From CAVTLG01 sp963802635 (GTDB lineage Bacteria; Chloroflexota; Ktedonobacteria; Ktedonobacterales; Ktedonobacteraceae), in contig CAWDJJ010000001.1 in assembly GCA_963802635.1 (NCBI GenBank), positions 558,001 to 622,000 of the forward strand: a stretch of DNA of 64,000 bases. The letters are read 5' to 3'. The position numbers were made by a program, and so were the translations under genes. This document shows positions 44,192 to 53,162 of this stretch, piece after piece. The notes beneath the pieces were generated by a model. The model had not been told where the DNA came from. It was given only the letters and a program-made list of their open reading frames with translations, and did not search any database. Position 1 is the stretch's first letter. Every line of letters starts with the position of its first letter.

Positions 44192-45427
44192 GTGCAAGAG
44201 CGGGTGATCGTCGGTATCGACGTCGGAACAACAAAAATCTGTGTCCTGGTCGGCGAGCTAGATCGTGACGGGAAGCTGAATATTGTTGGCGTTGGCACCT
44301 GCCCTTCACAGGGGTTGCGCCGTGGGGTGGTGGTGAACATTGAAGAGACCGTCACTTCAATTGCAGCGGCGCTAGATCGTGCAGAACGCCTATCTGGAAA
44401 GAAAATTATCTCGGCATATGTAGGTATCGCGGGTAGCCATATTCAGTCGGAGAATAGCAAGGGCTTTGTGGCTATCTCACCCAGCCATCGCGATATCGTG
44501 CATAACGATATCAGCCGTGCGATGGAAGTTGCGCGTGCGATAGCCATTCCTGCGAACCGTGAAGTCGTTCATGTGATTCCACGTGGCTATGTCGTAGATG
44601 GTCAGGAGGGCATCAAAAACCCCATTGGGATGTCTGGCTTTCGCCTGGAGGTAGAGGCGCATATCATCACAGGTTCCGTGTCCTCCATTTATAATTTAAT
44701 TAAGTGTGTCAATAAAGCTCATGTCGAAATTGAGAGTCTTGTCCTGGAGCCGTTGGCTTCTGGTGAAGCCGTGCTGGAAGACGGGGAAACCGATCTGGGA
44801 GTGGTGCTGGTGGACATTGGTGGGGGAACAACGGATGTTGCGGTCTTCGCTGATGGGGCTATCTGGCATACCGTGGTCTTGCCGGTAGGTGGAAACCTGA
44901 TCACCAACGATATTGCGATTGGTTTGCGATTACCTGTGGGGGTAGCCGAGGAACTTAAGATTACTTATGGGCATTGTGATCCGTCAACCATTGATGAGGA
45001 TGATATGATTGACTTGTCACAATATATGCCCGATTGCGATGATCTGGTGCCGCGTAAGCTGATAGCGGAGATCATTCAGGCTCGTGTCGAGGAGCTTTTC
45101 TCTATGGTGCACGAGGAGATTAAGAAAGCAGGATACGATGGGCTACTGCCAGCGGGCATTGTCGTCACCGGAGGTACAGCCGAACTGCCTGGCATCCTGG
45201 CAATGGCTGGACAGATCCTTGATTTGCCTGCGCGCATCGGCTCTCCGCTGGGTTTACACGGTCTGGCTGACTCTATCAACAGGCCAGCCTATGCTACGGC
45301 GGTAGGACTGTTGCTGTGGGGACTGAGCCATTCCTCGCTGTTAACTGAAGAAGAAGAATTTGAGGAAGAAGGCGCGGCAACACTCATCTCGCGTTTTGGT
45401 CGCTGGTTGCGTGCATTTATTCCTTAA
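44192..45427 (+). CDS. ftsA: FtsA, actin-like division protein
   Basis: 411 residues from GTG 44192, with GGAG eight bases upstream; an upstream TTG at 44141 has no such site. Actin/Hsp70-type ATPase motifs: VIVGIDVGTTKICVLVGELD (phosphate 1), LGVVLVDIGGGTTDVAVFAD (phosphate 2), PAGIVVTGGTAELPGILAMA (adenosine). The FtsA-specific 1C domain lies between. The C-terminus RFGRWLRAFIP is the amphipathic membrane-targeting helix. It anchors FtsZ filaments to the membrane and recruits later division proteins. Next gene ftsZ, 101 bases on. Confidence 0.96.
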   Translation: MQERVIVGIDVGTTKICVLVGELDRDGKLNIVGVGTCPSQGLRRGVVVNIEETVTSIAAALDRAERLSGKKIISAYVGIAGSHIQSENSKGFVAISPSHRDIVHNDISRAMEVARAIAIPANREVVHVIPRGYVVDGQEGIKNPIGMSGFRLEVEAHIITGSVSSIYNLIKCVNKAHVEIESLVLEPLASGEAVLEDGETDLGVVLVDIGGGTTDVAVFADGAIWHTVVLPVGGNLITNDIAIGLRLPVGVAEELKITYGHCDPSTIDEDDMIDLSQYMPDCDDLVPRKLIAEIIQARVEELFSMVHEEIKKAGYDGLLPAGIVVTGGTAELPGILAMAGQILDLPARIGSPLGLHGLADSINRPAYATAVGLLLWGLSHSSLLTEEEEFEEEGAATLISRFGRWLRAFIP

Positions 45428-45528
45428 ACGTAGTGACTCATGTGTAGGAAAACGACCGCGTCTCAGATGCTGTATCCATGGGAGTTGTTTATTCTTATAG
45501 ATGAGAGACGCGAAAGGGGGCCACGAAT

Positions 45529-47039
45529 ATGTTACCAATGGGAAATCATCAACTTGAAGGCTTCGCCCAGATCCGTGTGATCGGTGTAGGGGGAGGTGGC
45601 AGCAATGCGGTCAATCGTATGATTCAGGCCAACATGATGGGGATTGAATTTATTGCTATTAATACCGATTCCCAGGCCTTGCTGCTGACGGAGGCACCGC
45701 ATCGCATTCGTATTGGCGATAAGCTCACTCGTGGCCTCGGTGCGGGGGGAACCCTAGTGTCGGCACGAAGGCTGCGGAGGAAAACGCCGAAGAGATCTAC
45801 GAGGCGCTAAAAGGCTCCGATATGGTGTTTATTACGGCTGGCATGGGTGGTGGCACGGGCACGGGAGCAAGTCCCGTTGTGGCCCAGATCGCGCGCGAGG
45901 TTGGAGCGCTCACCGTGGGTGTTGTGACCAAGCCGTTCAATTTTGAGGGCAAGAAGCGCCAGCTCTCAGCGGAAGAGGGCATCAACAATCTGAAGCAGCA
46001 CGTGGATACGCTCATCACTGTGCCCAATGATCGCCTCTTACAGGTGGCGGATAAGCGCATGCCGCTGTCGGAAGCCTTCCGGCTAGCTGATGATGTGCTG
46101 CGCCAGGGTATTCAGGGCATCAGTGATCTGATTACGGTGCCGGGCCTGATCAATCTGGACTTTGCTGACGTGAAGACGATTATGTCGGCTGCTGGCTCTG
46201 CATTGATGGCAATCGGTGAGGCGAGTGGTGAGACACGCGCGACGGAAGCTGCGCAAATTGCGATAGCTAGTCCTCTGCTCGATATTGATATCAGTGGTGC
46301 GCGTGGTGTGCTCTTTAACATTACCGGCGGCCTGGATATGACGTTGTTCGAAGTCAATGAAGCAGCTGATATCATCAGCCAGGCGGCACATCCAGATGCC
46401 AATATTATCTTTGGGGCAGTGCAAGATCCTAATTTTGATGGGCGCGTCAAGATTACCGTTATTGCCACCGGCTTTGATGACGGGGCGGCGCGGCCACAGT
46501 CCATGCAGTATGCATCGTCGCGTCCTGGTTCTGATTATGATCGTAGCAGGCTCTACACGGTATCATCAAATGGCACGAACAACGGAAATATGCCACCGCG
46601 TGCACCACATTCGCAGAATTATGGTCTGCCGCCAGTGACGCCAGCGGCCAGTGTCGCCAATCATCCGACGGGACCTGTGCCTAACGGTCGTGTACCGCAG
46701 CGCGCCCAACCGGGTGTACCGGCGCAACCATTGCCACCATCTGCGCCTGTATCGGAGGATGTCGGGCGACCACAACGCGCTCTGACGCCTCCATCACCTG
46801 CGGATCTGGAAGATGATGGTAACAATTTTGATCTGGAAGATGAGTCTACGGCCATGGAAAGTGGGATGAGAAATGTACCTGTACCGGAGCCAGAGGCACA
46901 GCCGCTACAGCGTCCCGGTGGTCAGCAGCGTTATGTCCGTCGCCTGGATCGTGGTGCCGCGTCAGAAATGGCGCGTGGCAATCGTAACACACCTTCTGGC
47001 GATGCTATTGACATTCCGGCATTCTTACGCAAACGTTAG
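45529..47039 (+). CDS. ftsZ: FtsZ, tubulin-like division protein, one frameshift
   Basis: Corrected length about 503 residues from ATG 45529. The N-terminus has IRVIGVGGGGSNAVNRMIQA; in the run of six G at 45744-45749 one G is missing, after which the next frame gives NPSVGTKAAEENAEEIYEAL and the tubulin signature ITAGMGGGTGTGASPVVAQI. GTP-binding and T7-loop regions (ISDLITVPGLINLDFADVKT) are intact. A 150-residue Pro/Gln-rich linker leads to the C-terminal peptide IDIPAFLRKR, which binds FtsA. The homopolymer indel in an essential gene argues for a sequencing error. A strong terminator follows, ending the cluster. Confidence 0.95.
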
Positions 47040-47057
47040 AGCTAATAGAGAGAACTG

Positions 47058-47093
47058 GCAACCGCAAGGTTTTATCCTGCGGTTGCTTTTTTT
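47058..47093 (+). terminator. Rho-independent terminator after ftsZ
   Basis: Perfect 9-bp stem GCAACCGCA (47058-47066) and TGCGGTTGC (47078-47086) followed by seven T residues. It closes the division operon. Confidence 0.9.
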
Positions 47094-47140
47094 GATGCAG
47101 GGCAATGTTATCGTGGGGTAAGCCTTTGTATTGTATGCTT

Positions 47141-47956
47141 TCAGGCTTTGACTCCTACGAAAATTGCCGCTGGTAGCCAGAAGGAGAGCAAGCCTTCCTC
47201 GTTCGGTCCAATGTGGAAACGCTCACGTATAGCTGGTGAAGCATCGTGAAGATAGCGCTCGATCTTCTCGACTGACGCGGGTGGGGTCTGCATGCGTTGC
47301 GTCCAGGAAGGGATATCTAGCGGAATATTCCAGACGTGCGAGACAGTGACGCGCAAGCTGGCTGCACTTAGTAGCGAGAGCCACTCTGAAATCCGGTAGT
47401 TCCGTACATGAGAGGGATCGCGCAGTGCCTCTATCATGTTGAGAAATGTGTCCAGTTCCGCTTCTTCTGGTGAAATTGGGTCTTCAAGCAGCAGCTTCCC
47501 ACCTGGCTTGAGTACACGTGTCCACTCGTGGACGGCCTGTGATACAGTCGCGAAATGGTGAGGGGCATGCCGACAGGTGACAAGATCGTAGCTATTGCTG
47601 GCAAGGGGTAGGGCCTGGGCATCAGCTTCAACAAAACGAATATTTGTTATCTGACGCGTAGCTGCCAACTGCTGGGCCGCTGTGAGCATTGGTTGCGTGA
47701 TATCGACGGCTACAACTTGCGCGGCGTATGGAGCAAGCGTCAATGCTGTGTGCCCTGCGCCGGTTGCTACATCTACTACCAGCTCTTTGCCTGTGAGTGC
47801 GGCGGCTTCTTTTAGCCATTCAAGATCCAGGCTATTGGTGTGTACTTTACTCGTCACATAATTTTGAGCGACGGCACCAAAGTTTTGTTGCACCATAGCG
47901 TGTGATGCGTGCTCATCTCCATCCCCTGGGATGCCTTGCTGATACGTGTTTGACAT
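47141..47956 (-). CDS. Class I SAM-dependent methyltransferase (UbiE-like)
   Basis: 271 residues. SAM motifs: ELVVDVATGAGHTALTLAPY (motif I), VVAVDITQPMLTAAQQLAA (post-I), NIRFVEADAQALPLASNSYD (motif II) and RVLKPGGKLLLEDP (motif III). Residues 1-45 precede the fold and hold no signature. The closest look is the UbiE/COQ5-type subfamily, acting on quinones, lipids or small molecules, but CRHAPHHF instead of the usual quinone signature makes the substrate uncertain. Single gene, convergent with ftsZ. Confidence 0.85.
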   Translation of the reverse strand: MSNTYQQGIPGDGDEHASHAMVQQNFGAVAQNYVTSKVHTNSLDLEWLKEAAALTGKELVVDVATGAGHTALTLAPYAAQVVAVDITQPMLTAAQQLAATRQITNIRFVEADAQALPLASNSYDLVTCRHAPHHFATVSQAVHEWTRVLKPGGKLLLEDPISPEEAELDTFLNMIEALRDPSHVRNYRISEWLSLLSAASLRVTVSHVWNIPLDIPSWTQRMQTPPASVEKIERYLHDASPAIRERFHIGPNEEGLLSFWLPAAIFVGVKA

Positions 47957-48254
47957 CGTTCAATTCCCTTTCGTGAGGACGCCTGAATATAACAGTGATC
48001 TGCTTATGCTCTACAAGTATAAATTGTCGGGTAGTGATACGTCTAATACTTTTTCTCTTTCATGTTGATAACGCAACGGCATCACGAGAAGTTTGGGTGA
48101 AGTATAAAGGAAAAAAAGTATCTGCGTTAGCACTTTATGGGCAAGTTCTGGGGATTGGTCGTGGGTTCTGTAAAATAGCGTTTGTTTGAAGTGGATGTAG
48201 AGCAGGACCCAGTGCGAGGTAAAAGGCCCTGCCTATGTTATATATGCATCCTGG
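47957..48254. other. Intergenic region, nothing recognised
   Basis: 298 bases between the methyltransferase start and the ABC permease end. A 64-codon plus-strand frame has no ribosome-binding site or family. A weak inverted repeat (CAGGACC / GGCCCTG) near 48204-48231 may end the ABC operon. Confidence 0.3.
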
Positions 48255-49130
48255 CTAGCTGATGACGCGGCGACGGAAGGTGCGCATGCCGATAAAGAGG
48301 AAGACCACGATGGTCACTCCCAGACCCAAAAAGACCCAGCCAATACCAATGGTTGGCAATGCCTGTCCCCGAAAGCTGGGTACCATGCCGTAACGCAATC
48401 CTTCAGCCGCATAGGTCAAAGGATTGAAGAGCGTGATGATCTGGAACCACCTCAAGGCCGACAGCGTGCTCCATGGATATTGGACACAACCAGTGAAGAG
48501 CAGCGGCGTCAGAATCAAGGCAAACATCAGGCCGATCTGCTCAGGTTTGATGAGTGTACCGATGGTCATGCCAAGCGTAGCGCCAGCCATTGACCCCATT
48601 ACCATAACGGCAATAATCACACCTATCATGTCGGTACGTACCTGATATTCGCTGCCGAGAATCCAGTAAGCCAGGGGGAAAATGAGCACACCAGCAATCA
48701 ACCCACGTATGGTGGCAAACAGGACCTTTTCGATAGCAACGACGCTCACAGGCAGTGGGGCTAAGAGACGATCATCAATCTCGCGTGCGAAGCCCAGATC
48801 AAGTACTAATGGCAGCGTCACACCCTGGATAGCGGTCGTAAAGACGGTCAGTGCAACAATGCCAGGGAGCAAGACTGCGCCGAAGCCCTTTTCTGCGATG
48901 CCGATCTTGGGCAGAACAGTGCCAAAGATAAAGAGAAAGAAGAGTGGCTGTAGTAATACCTGTAGCAAAAAGGCGATGAACTCTTGGCCAGTCACGACCA
49001 TATCGCGGCGCAGGATCGCCAGGAATGCGATCAGCGCGACCGTGAAGCGATTAGGATTATAGCTGCGAGGTTGCAACTCCACCTTTGGTGCTGTCTCTGA
49101 TTGTTGAGTGGCTGGTACTGTACTACTCAT
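48255..49130 (-). CDS. ABC-2 type exporter permease
   Basis: 291 residues with six hydrophobic helices and the ABC-2 signature GMTIGTLIKPEQIGLMFALI followed by the short helix pattern near FTGCVQYPW. Residues 1-35 are cytoplasmic and polar. Together with the ATPase encoded just upstream it forms a DrrAB/NodJ-type exporter that moves lipids, drugs or polysaccharides across the inner membrane. Its ATG shares a base with the ATPase stop (TAATG), so the two are translationally coupled. Substrate unknown. Confidence 0.9.
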   Translation of the reverse strand: MSSTVPATQQSETAPKVELQPRSYNPNRFTVALIAFLAILRRDMVVTGQEFIAFLLQVLLQPLFFLFIFGTVLPKIGIAEKGFGAVLLPGIVALTVFTTAIQGVTLPLVLDLGFAREIDDRLLAPLPVSVVAIEKVLFATIRGLIAGVLIFPLAYWILGSEYQVRTDMIGVIIAVMVMGSMAGATLGMTIGTLIKPEQIGLMFALILTPLLFTGCVQYPWSTLSALRWFQIITLFNPLTYAAEGLRYGMVPSFRGQALPTIGIGWVFLGLGVTIVVFLFIGMRTFRRRVIS

Positions 49131-50161
49131 TAGCGCAAGTTCCTTCCTGTCAGATAGATAAAGACATCTTCCAGACTGGGTTTAGCAACATGCAGGTCGC
49201 GCAATTCTGCGCCGCGCTCTCGCGCCGCCTGTGTTGCTGGTGTGATCAGCGTTTTCGCGTCTTCAGCATACAGGCGATAGACATAGATGCCATACTGAGC
49301 ATCCTCTGCAGGTACAACTTCCACTTTGTCCACACCGCCTAATGCACGCAGATCTTGTAACAGGGGATTCTCGCTGTCATCCTCTCCTGTACTCTGCGCA
49401 GCGTTAGCCGCGACTGGTGCTGGCGCGTATACACGTAGCTCCAGGCGTGTCCCACCGGGAACCAACTTTTTGAGTTCTGTGGGAGTATTCAGTACCAGGA
49501 TCTTGCCGTGATCCATGATTGCAATACGTTCGCAGAGCTGATCTGCTTCATCCATATCGTGGGTTGTGAGGAGAATAGTGACTCCCTGGTCATGGAGAGC
49601 ACGGATACGGTCCCATAGGAAGAGGCGGGATTGTGGGTCCAGATTGTTGGTTGGCTCATCCAGGAAGATCACATCTGGTGAATGCATCAAGGCTCGTGCT
49701 AGCATTAAGCGTTGTGCCATACCACCTGAATAACGACCTACCATTTCTTTTGCGCGATCACTCAGGCTCAACTCTGCTAGCAGTGCATCGGCGCGCGCTT
49801 CTCGTTCCGCCTTAGTCATGCCGTGATAGCTGGCATGGAAGGTCAGGATCTCGCGTGCACGTAAGCTGCGATCCAGGTTGCTTTGCTGGGGAACGACGGC
49901 AATATGCTGCTTCACGCGCATGGGATCTGCGACGACATTCATGCCGGAAATGAGTGCTTTGCCAGATGTTGGTAGGACACTGGTAGTCAGTACACCAATA
50001 GTGGTCGTTTTTCCCGCTCCATTTGGTCCTAGCAAGCCGAAGATCTCACCTCGATGTACCGAGAACGAGATATCATCGACTGCATTGACTTTTGCCTTAG
50101 GATAATGCTTTACCAGGCTATGCACCTCGATTGCAAATTCCCGAGAATCAGAAGTGGTCAT
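49130..50161 (-). CDS. ABC transporter ATPase, DrrA-like
   Basis: 343 residues. Walker A GLLGPNGAGKTTTIGVLTTS, Q-loop VPQQSNLDRSLRAREIL, signature YSGGMAQRLMLARAL, Walker B DVIFLDEPTNNLDPQSRLFL and the switch His in LTTHDMDEADQLCER. The C-terminal 100 residues after the core (RLELRVYAPAPVAANAAQST and on) form a DrrA-type extension ending SLEDVFIYLTGRNLR, where the conserved SLEDVF motif is a hallmark of ABC-2 exporter ATPases. Second gene of a three-gene unit with the BON-domain protein upstream (4-base gap) and the permease downstream. Confidence 0.95.
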   Translation of the reverse strand: MTTSDSREFAIEVHSLVKHYPKAKVNAVDDISFSVHRGEIFGLLGPNGAGKTTTIGVLTTSVLPTSGKALISGMNVVADPMRVKQHIAVVPQQSNLDRSLRAREILTFHASYHGMTKAEREARADALLAELSLSDRAKEMVGRYSGGMAQRLMLARALMHSPDVIFLDEPTNNLDPQSRLFLWDRIRALHDQGVTILLTTHDMDEADQLCERIAIMDHGKILVLNTPTELKKLVPGGTRLELRVYAPAPVAANAAQSTGEDDSENPLLQDLRALGGVDKVEVVPAEDAQYGIYVYRLYAEDAKTLITPATQAARERGAELRDLHVAKPSLEDVFIYLTGRNLR

Positions 50162-50165
50162 TCAA

Positions 50166-50972
50166 TTAGCCCCCGACCTTGTTTCTGGTTCTTCCCAGGT
50201 TGCCAGGGATATCAGTGTTCAGGCCAATATGGTTTACCACCACTGTCACGCCAGGGATACCGATCATTTCGCGTTCCAGCGCATATTTCATTGTGCTGTT
50301 GGGAACATCTCCATACAGGTGCAAGATGTAGTTCTCGACGAGTATCGAGATATTGTTGGCACCTTCTAGCTTGCCTTTGGACTGCATGTTTTCCAGGCGA
50401 CTATAGGCAACATGTAAGATCTCGTCTTCGGCTACGACAAAATTTTTCACTTCGGCTACGCCTGGGACGTTAAGCACTGCCTCCTCAAGCGTCTGGCGCT
50501 GTGTCTGCAACTCGACCTTGCCATAAAGGGCCAGGATGATACCTGCGCTGCTTTCGCTCTCCAGCTCAACCTTGATAGGATGACCACTGTAAGCTGTGCT
50601 GCTGACTGTGACTGTCTGATCTGCGACTTCTCGTGCCTGGTCCAGCACTTCCTGGGTCGAGCGTGGACGTTGATGTTGCTGTCTATGAGTGGCTCCCACA
50701 TGTTGACCAGGGGAAGCCATTGGATCTTCTAGCGCCCAGCCCATGATGCCGAGAAGGACAAACGGGAATGCTGCAATAGAGAGCCAGGGGTTGCCAGGAA
50801 TGAACAGCAGCCCTGCTACCAACACCAGGACAGCCGCGCTCAGTAGTAGCGGCCAAAAGCTGGGACTGGGCAGGTGAATGTGATGTTCTTCCTCGCCAGT
50901 TGTGTGAGCTATCTCCAGTGACGGGTCTAGTTCGTCTACTGCAAGACTTGCACTGTGAAGAGAAGTTTCCAT
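50166..50972 (-). CDS. BON-domain protein with oxidase-type membrane hairpin
   Basis: 268 residues from ATG 50972, GGAGGAG upstream. An acidic N-terminus leads to two transmembrane helices (SPSFWPLLLSAAVLVLVAGL and WLSIAAFPFVLLGIMGWALE); the PSFWP start and the ALED end recur in the oxidase-operon protein at 57502. After a basic Gln-rich linker come two BON domains (residues 130-180: TAYSGHPIKVELESESSAGI, and 185-250: ISILVENYILHLYGDVPNST). BON domains bind phospholipid surfaces, usually outside the cytoplasm. Same transcription unit as the ABC exporter, suggesting a role in lipid or envelope traffic. The hybrid architecture is unusual. Confidence 0.75.
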   Translation of the reverse strand: METSLHSASLAVDELDPSLEIAHTTGEEEHHIHLPSPSFWPLLLSAAVLVLVAGLLFIPGNPWLSIAAFPFVLLGIMGWALEDPMASPGQHVGATHRQQHQRPRSTQEVLDQAREVADQTVTVSSTAYSGHPIKVELESESSAGIILALYGKVELQTQRQTLEEAVLNVPGVAEVKNFVVAEDEILHVAYSRLENMQSKGKLEGANNISILVENYILHLYGDVPNSTMKYALEREMIGIPGVTVVVNHIGLNTDIPGNLGRTRNKVGG

Positions 50973-51382
50973 AAGATCTCGCTCTCCTCCGAGAAAAATG
51001 TATAATTTAGCTTTGTTGCAGAATCTCTGCTGTTCATGGAACAAATATACTACAATGAAAGACGCAAAGTCAAGCGGTTTGGTGAAAAAGAAGGCGATAA
51101 AATATGAGACTTTACGCTCTTTTCAAGTACTAGTTTCGCTAGCCAATAGTTGTCCCTTCGTTTAAGCATACCAAATATAGGAGCTTCGTGCAAGCTATCT
51201 GGCAGAAGTTGAACCCTCGCTAACGATCCCACGGTTCCTTGTTCACGGCGAGATCTACGTATTATGTCAATTAAATAGCGAAAAGAAGCTATTTTAAAGA
51301 AGAGTATATGTAAAAGTCTCGACAAAATATTTATACTATGCTATATTTCCTTAAGTAGATAGGGTTTGGAGGTGGATGTGGT
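50973..51382. other. Intergenic region, no gene seen
   Basis: 410 bases of AT-rich spacer between divergent genes. No terminator, repeat copy or clear promoter stands out. Confidence 0.3.
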
Positions 51383-52273
51383 ATGGCAAAAATTTGGGAT
51401 GACGCGATGAAACGAGCATTTGCGGCTCGGCCACAGGATTTTGTGGACTGGCTATTGCCAGGGGCATCGCTCATTGGTAAAGTCTCGCTTGAATTGAAGA
51501 CGGTGACGCGGACCATCACTGCGGATACATTGTACAAAGTTACTATTGAAGGACAGAGTGCTCTGCTGCACGTCGAGTTCCAGAAGCGTCCTCGTGAGAA
51601 TATGGGCTTACGTGTCTGGGAATATAATGTTCTTGCGACCTTAGAGCATAATTGTCCTGTTTACTCTTATGTCATCTATCTGCAACCCGGTGGCAATATT
51701 GTGCAGTCCCCGCTCATTTGGGGATTGTTGGGGCATGAGATAGTGCACATGTTTCACTTCTGGAACATTAAATTATGGGAAATGTCGATAGATGTGCTAC
51801 GGCGTGATAATGCGTTGGGTTTGTTGCCCCTTTGTTTGCTTACAATAGAGGGTAAGCAGCATCAAATAGCGGAGGAAGTTTTTGCGAGTCTCACGCATGA
51901 AAAAGATCTATTGGCTCTAGCGCTAACATTTGCATCTATGGTTTTTGTTGATGAGAGTGATAAGGTGTGGCTCGAAAGGAAAGTTGCGATGCTAGATGAT
52001 GTTATTCGCGATACATGGTTCTATCAGAAAATATGGCGTGAGGGTTGCGAGAAAGGTTTAGAAGAAGGGCGCGTGGAAGGCATGCGGCAGATTATTCTGG
52101 ATACTGTACAGGCACGTTTCCCTGCTCTGGTAGATTTTGCACAACAGCAATTGCAGCCTGTGAGTGATCTCGCACGCTTGCGGCAATTGCATAGTCGGTT
52201 GGTTGTAGCAGCTTCTGTGGAGGGTGCTATGAGTTCCCTGGCTGATGTGGCGAAAAATCTGGAGCAGCAATAG
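51383..52273 (+). CDS. Rpn/DUF4351-type PD-(D/E)XK nuclease-like protein
   Basis: 296 residues from ATG 51383 with GGAGG ten bases upstream. Shares its layout with the protein at 19753: WDDAMKRAFAARPQDFVDWL, then TADTLYKVTIEGQ and LLHVEFQKRP (Asp, then E-x-Q in place of E-x-K), and a helical tail with EKGLEEGRVEGMRQIILDTV (the repeated E-G helix typical of this family). Likely a degenerate or active endonuclease related to E. coli Rpn recombination-promoting proteins. No IS ends around it. Confidence 0.75.
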   Translation: MAKIWDDAMKRAFAARPQDFVDWLLPGASLIGKVSLELKTVTRTITADTLYKVTIEGQSALLHVEFQKRPRENMGLRVWEYNVLATLEHNCPVYSYVIYLQPGGNIVQSPLIWGLLGHEIVHMFHFWNIKLWEMSIDVLRRDNALGLLPLCLLTIEGKQHQIAEEVFASLTHEKDLLALALTFASMVFVDESDKVWLERKVAMLDDVIRDTWFYQKIWREGCEKGLEEGRVEGMRQIILDTVQARFPALVDFAQQQLQPVSDLARLRQLHSRLVVAASVEGAMSSLADVAKNLEQQ

Positions 52274-52307
52274 AGTATAGTGCGCATTCACAGCTTTTTT
52301 GAGGTTG

Positions 52308-52344
52308 GGAATGGGAGAAGGTCCGCGACCTGCCTGCCCATTCC
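52308..52344. terminator. Hairpin between convergent genes
   Basis: Eight-base stem GGAATGGG (52308-52315) and CCCATTCC (52337-52344) between the Rpn-type gene and sco, with T-rich flanks (CTTTTTT before, CATCTTTT after). Probably bidirectional. Confidence 0.5.
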
Positions 52345-52380
52345 TATCCTCATCTTTTCTACTAGCCACTTACCGCTTGC

Positions 52381-53037
52381 TTACTTCTCTTGCAGAAGAG
52401 CCTTGAGGTCGGATGCTAATTCTGTCGGAGTGAAATCCTGCTCATCCAGGTAAACGCGCTCAAGTCCGTGCTTATCAATAACATAAATCGCAGAGGTGTG
52501 CTGTGTCGTTTGCTGTACAGCTTGTGCGTAAATACTGTACGCTGACCAGACGGGAGTGAGCTGGCCCTGTGTCCCAATCAGGAAGTGCCAGTAGTCCTGC
52601 ATGTTATGCTCATTTGTGAACTGTATAGCCGCTGTCGTGTTGTCCCGTTTCGGATCTGTGCTGACTGCTAGCACGCCTACTTTGTGAGCGCTACTTCCCA
52701 TTTCCAGCATAGCCGAGTGGATACGCTCGGCTGCCACTGGGCATATATCGGGGCAATGTGTATACATGAACGCAAGTACAACCGGCTCGCCTTTGAACTG
52801 TGCTAGCGAGACTTGCTTGCCATGTTGGTCGGTGAGTTGAAAGCTGGGAGCTGGCGTGCTGCCGAGGTCAGTACCTTGCAAGTTTGCTGTACTCGTGCTG
52901 CTACTAGCATTACCACTTGAGACAGACGTCTGGGAAGCATTATGTTGGACAACAACGACCACAAGGACGACCAGGATCGCCAACGTAATCACAGATAGCC
53001 GTGAGGCCAGTCGCCAGTTCATACGTACACTCATCAT
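52381..53037 (-). CDS. sco: SCO1/SenC copper chaperone for cytochrome oxidase
   Basis: 218 residues. N-terminal membrane anchor (SRLSVITLAILVVLVVVVVQ), a Ser/Thr linker, and a thioredoxin-like domain: FQLTDQHGKQVSLAQFKGEP, then the copper-binding YTHCPDICPVAAERI (CxxxC) and the ligand His in TQHTSAIYVIDKHG. SCO proteins deliver copper to, or reduce, the CuA site of oxidase subunit II. The adjacent ctaB and the divergent ctaC-ctaD-ctaE operon support this. Weak ribosome-binding site; two ATG codons in tandem. Confidence 0.93.
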   Translation of the reverse strand: MMSVRMNWRLASRLSVITLAILVVLVVVVVQHNASQTSVSSGNASSSTSTANLQGTDLGSTPAPSFQLTDQHGKQVSLAQFKGEPVVLAFMYTHCPDICPVAAERIHSAMLEMGSSAHKVGVLAVSTDPKRDNTTAAIQFTNEHNMQDYWHFLIGTQGQLTPVWSAYSIYAQAVQQTTQHTSAIYVIDKHGLERVYLDEQDFTPTELASDLKALLQEK

Positions 53038-53055
53038 CGTTTCTTTTTATCCTTA

Positions 53056-53137
53056 TATTGCCTTGCATTCAGATGAGAAATATGCGCCAGCATATTTTTA
53101 GCAACGAGAGGTGCGTTTCTGAATGCTTATGGATATT
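53056..53137. repeat. Dispersed repeat copy between ctaB and sco
   Basis: ATATTGCCTTGCATTCAGAT at the left, GCGTTTCTGAATGCTTATGG at the right, with an ATATGCG-CAGCATAT hairpin inside. Nearly identical to the copy at 58679-58760. Confidence 0.75.
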
Positions 53138-53162
53138 ATATGTTTCTTGAGCGCTACTTGTA

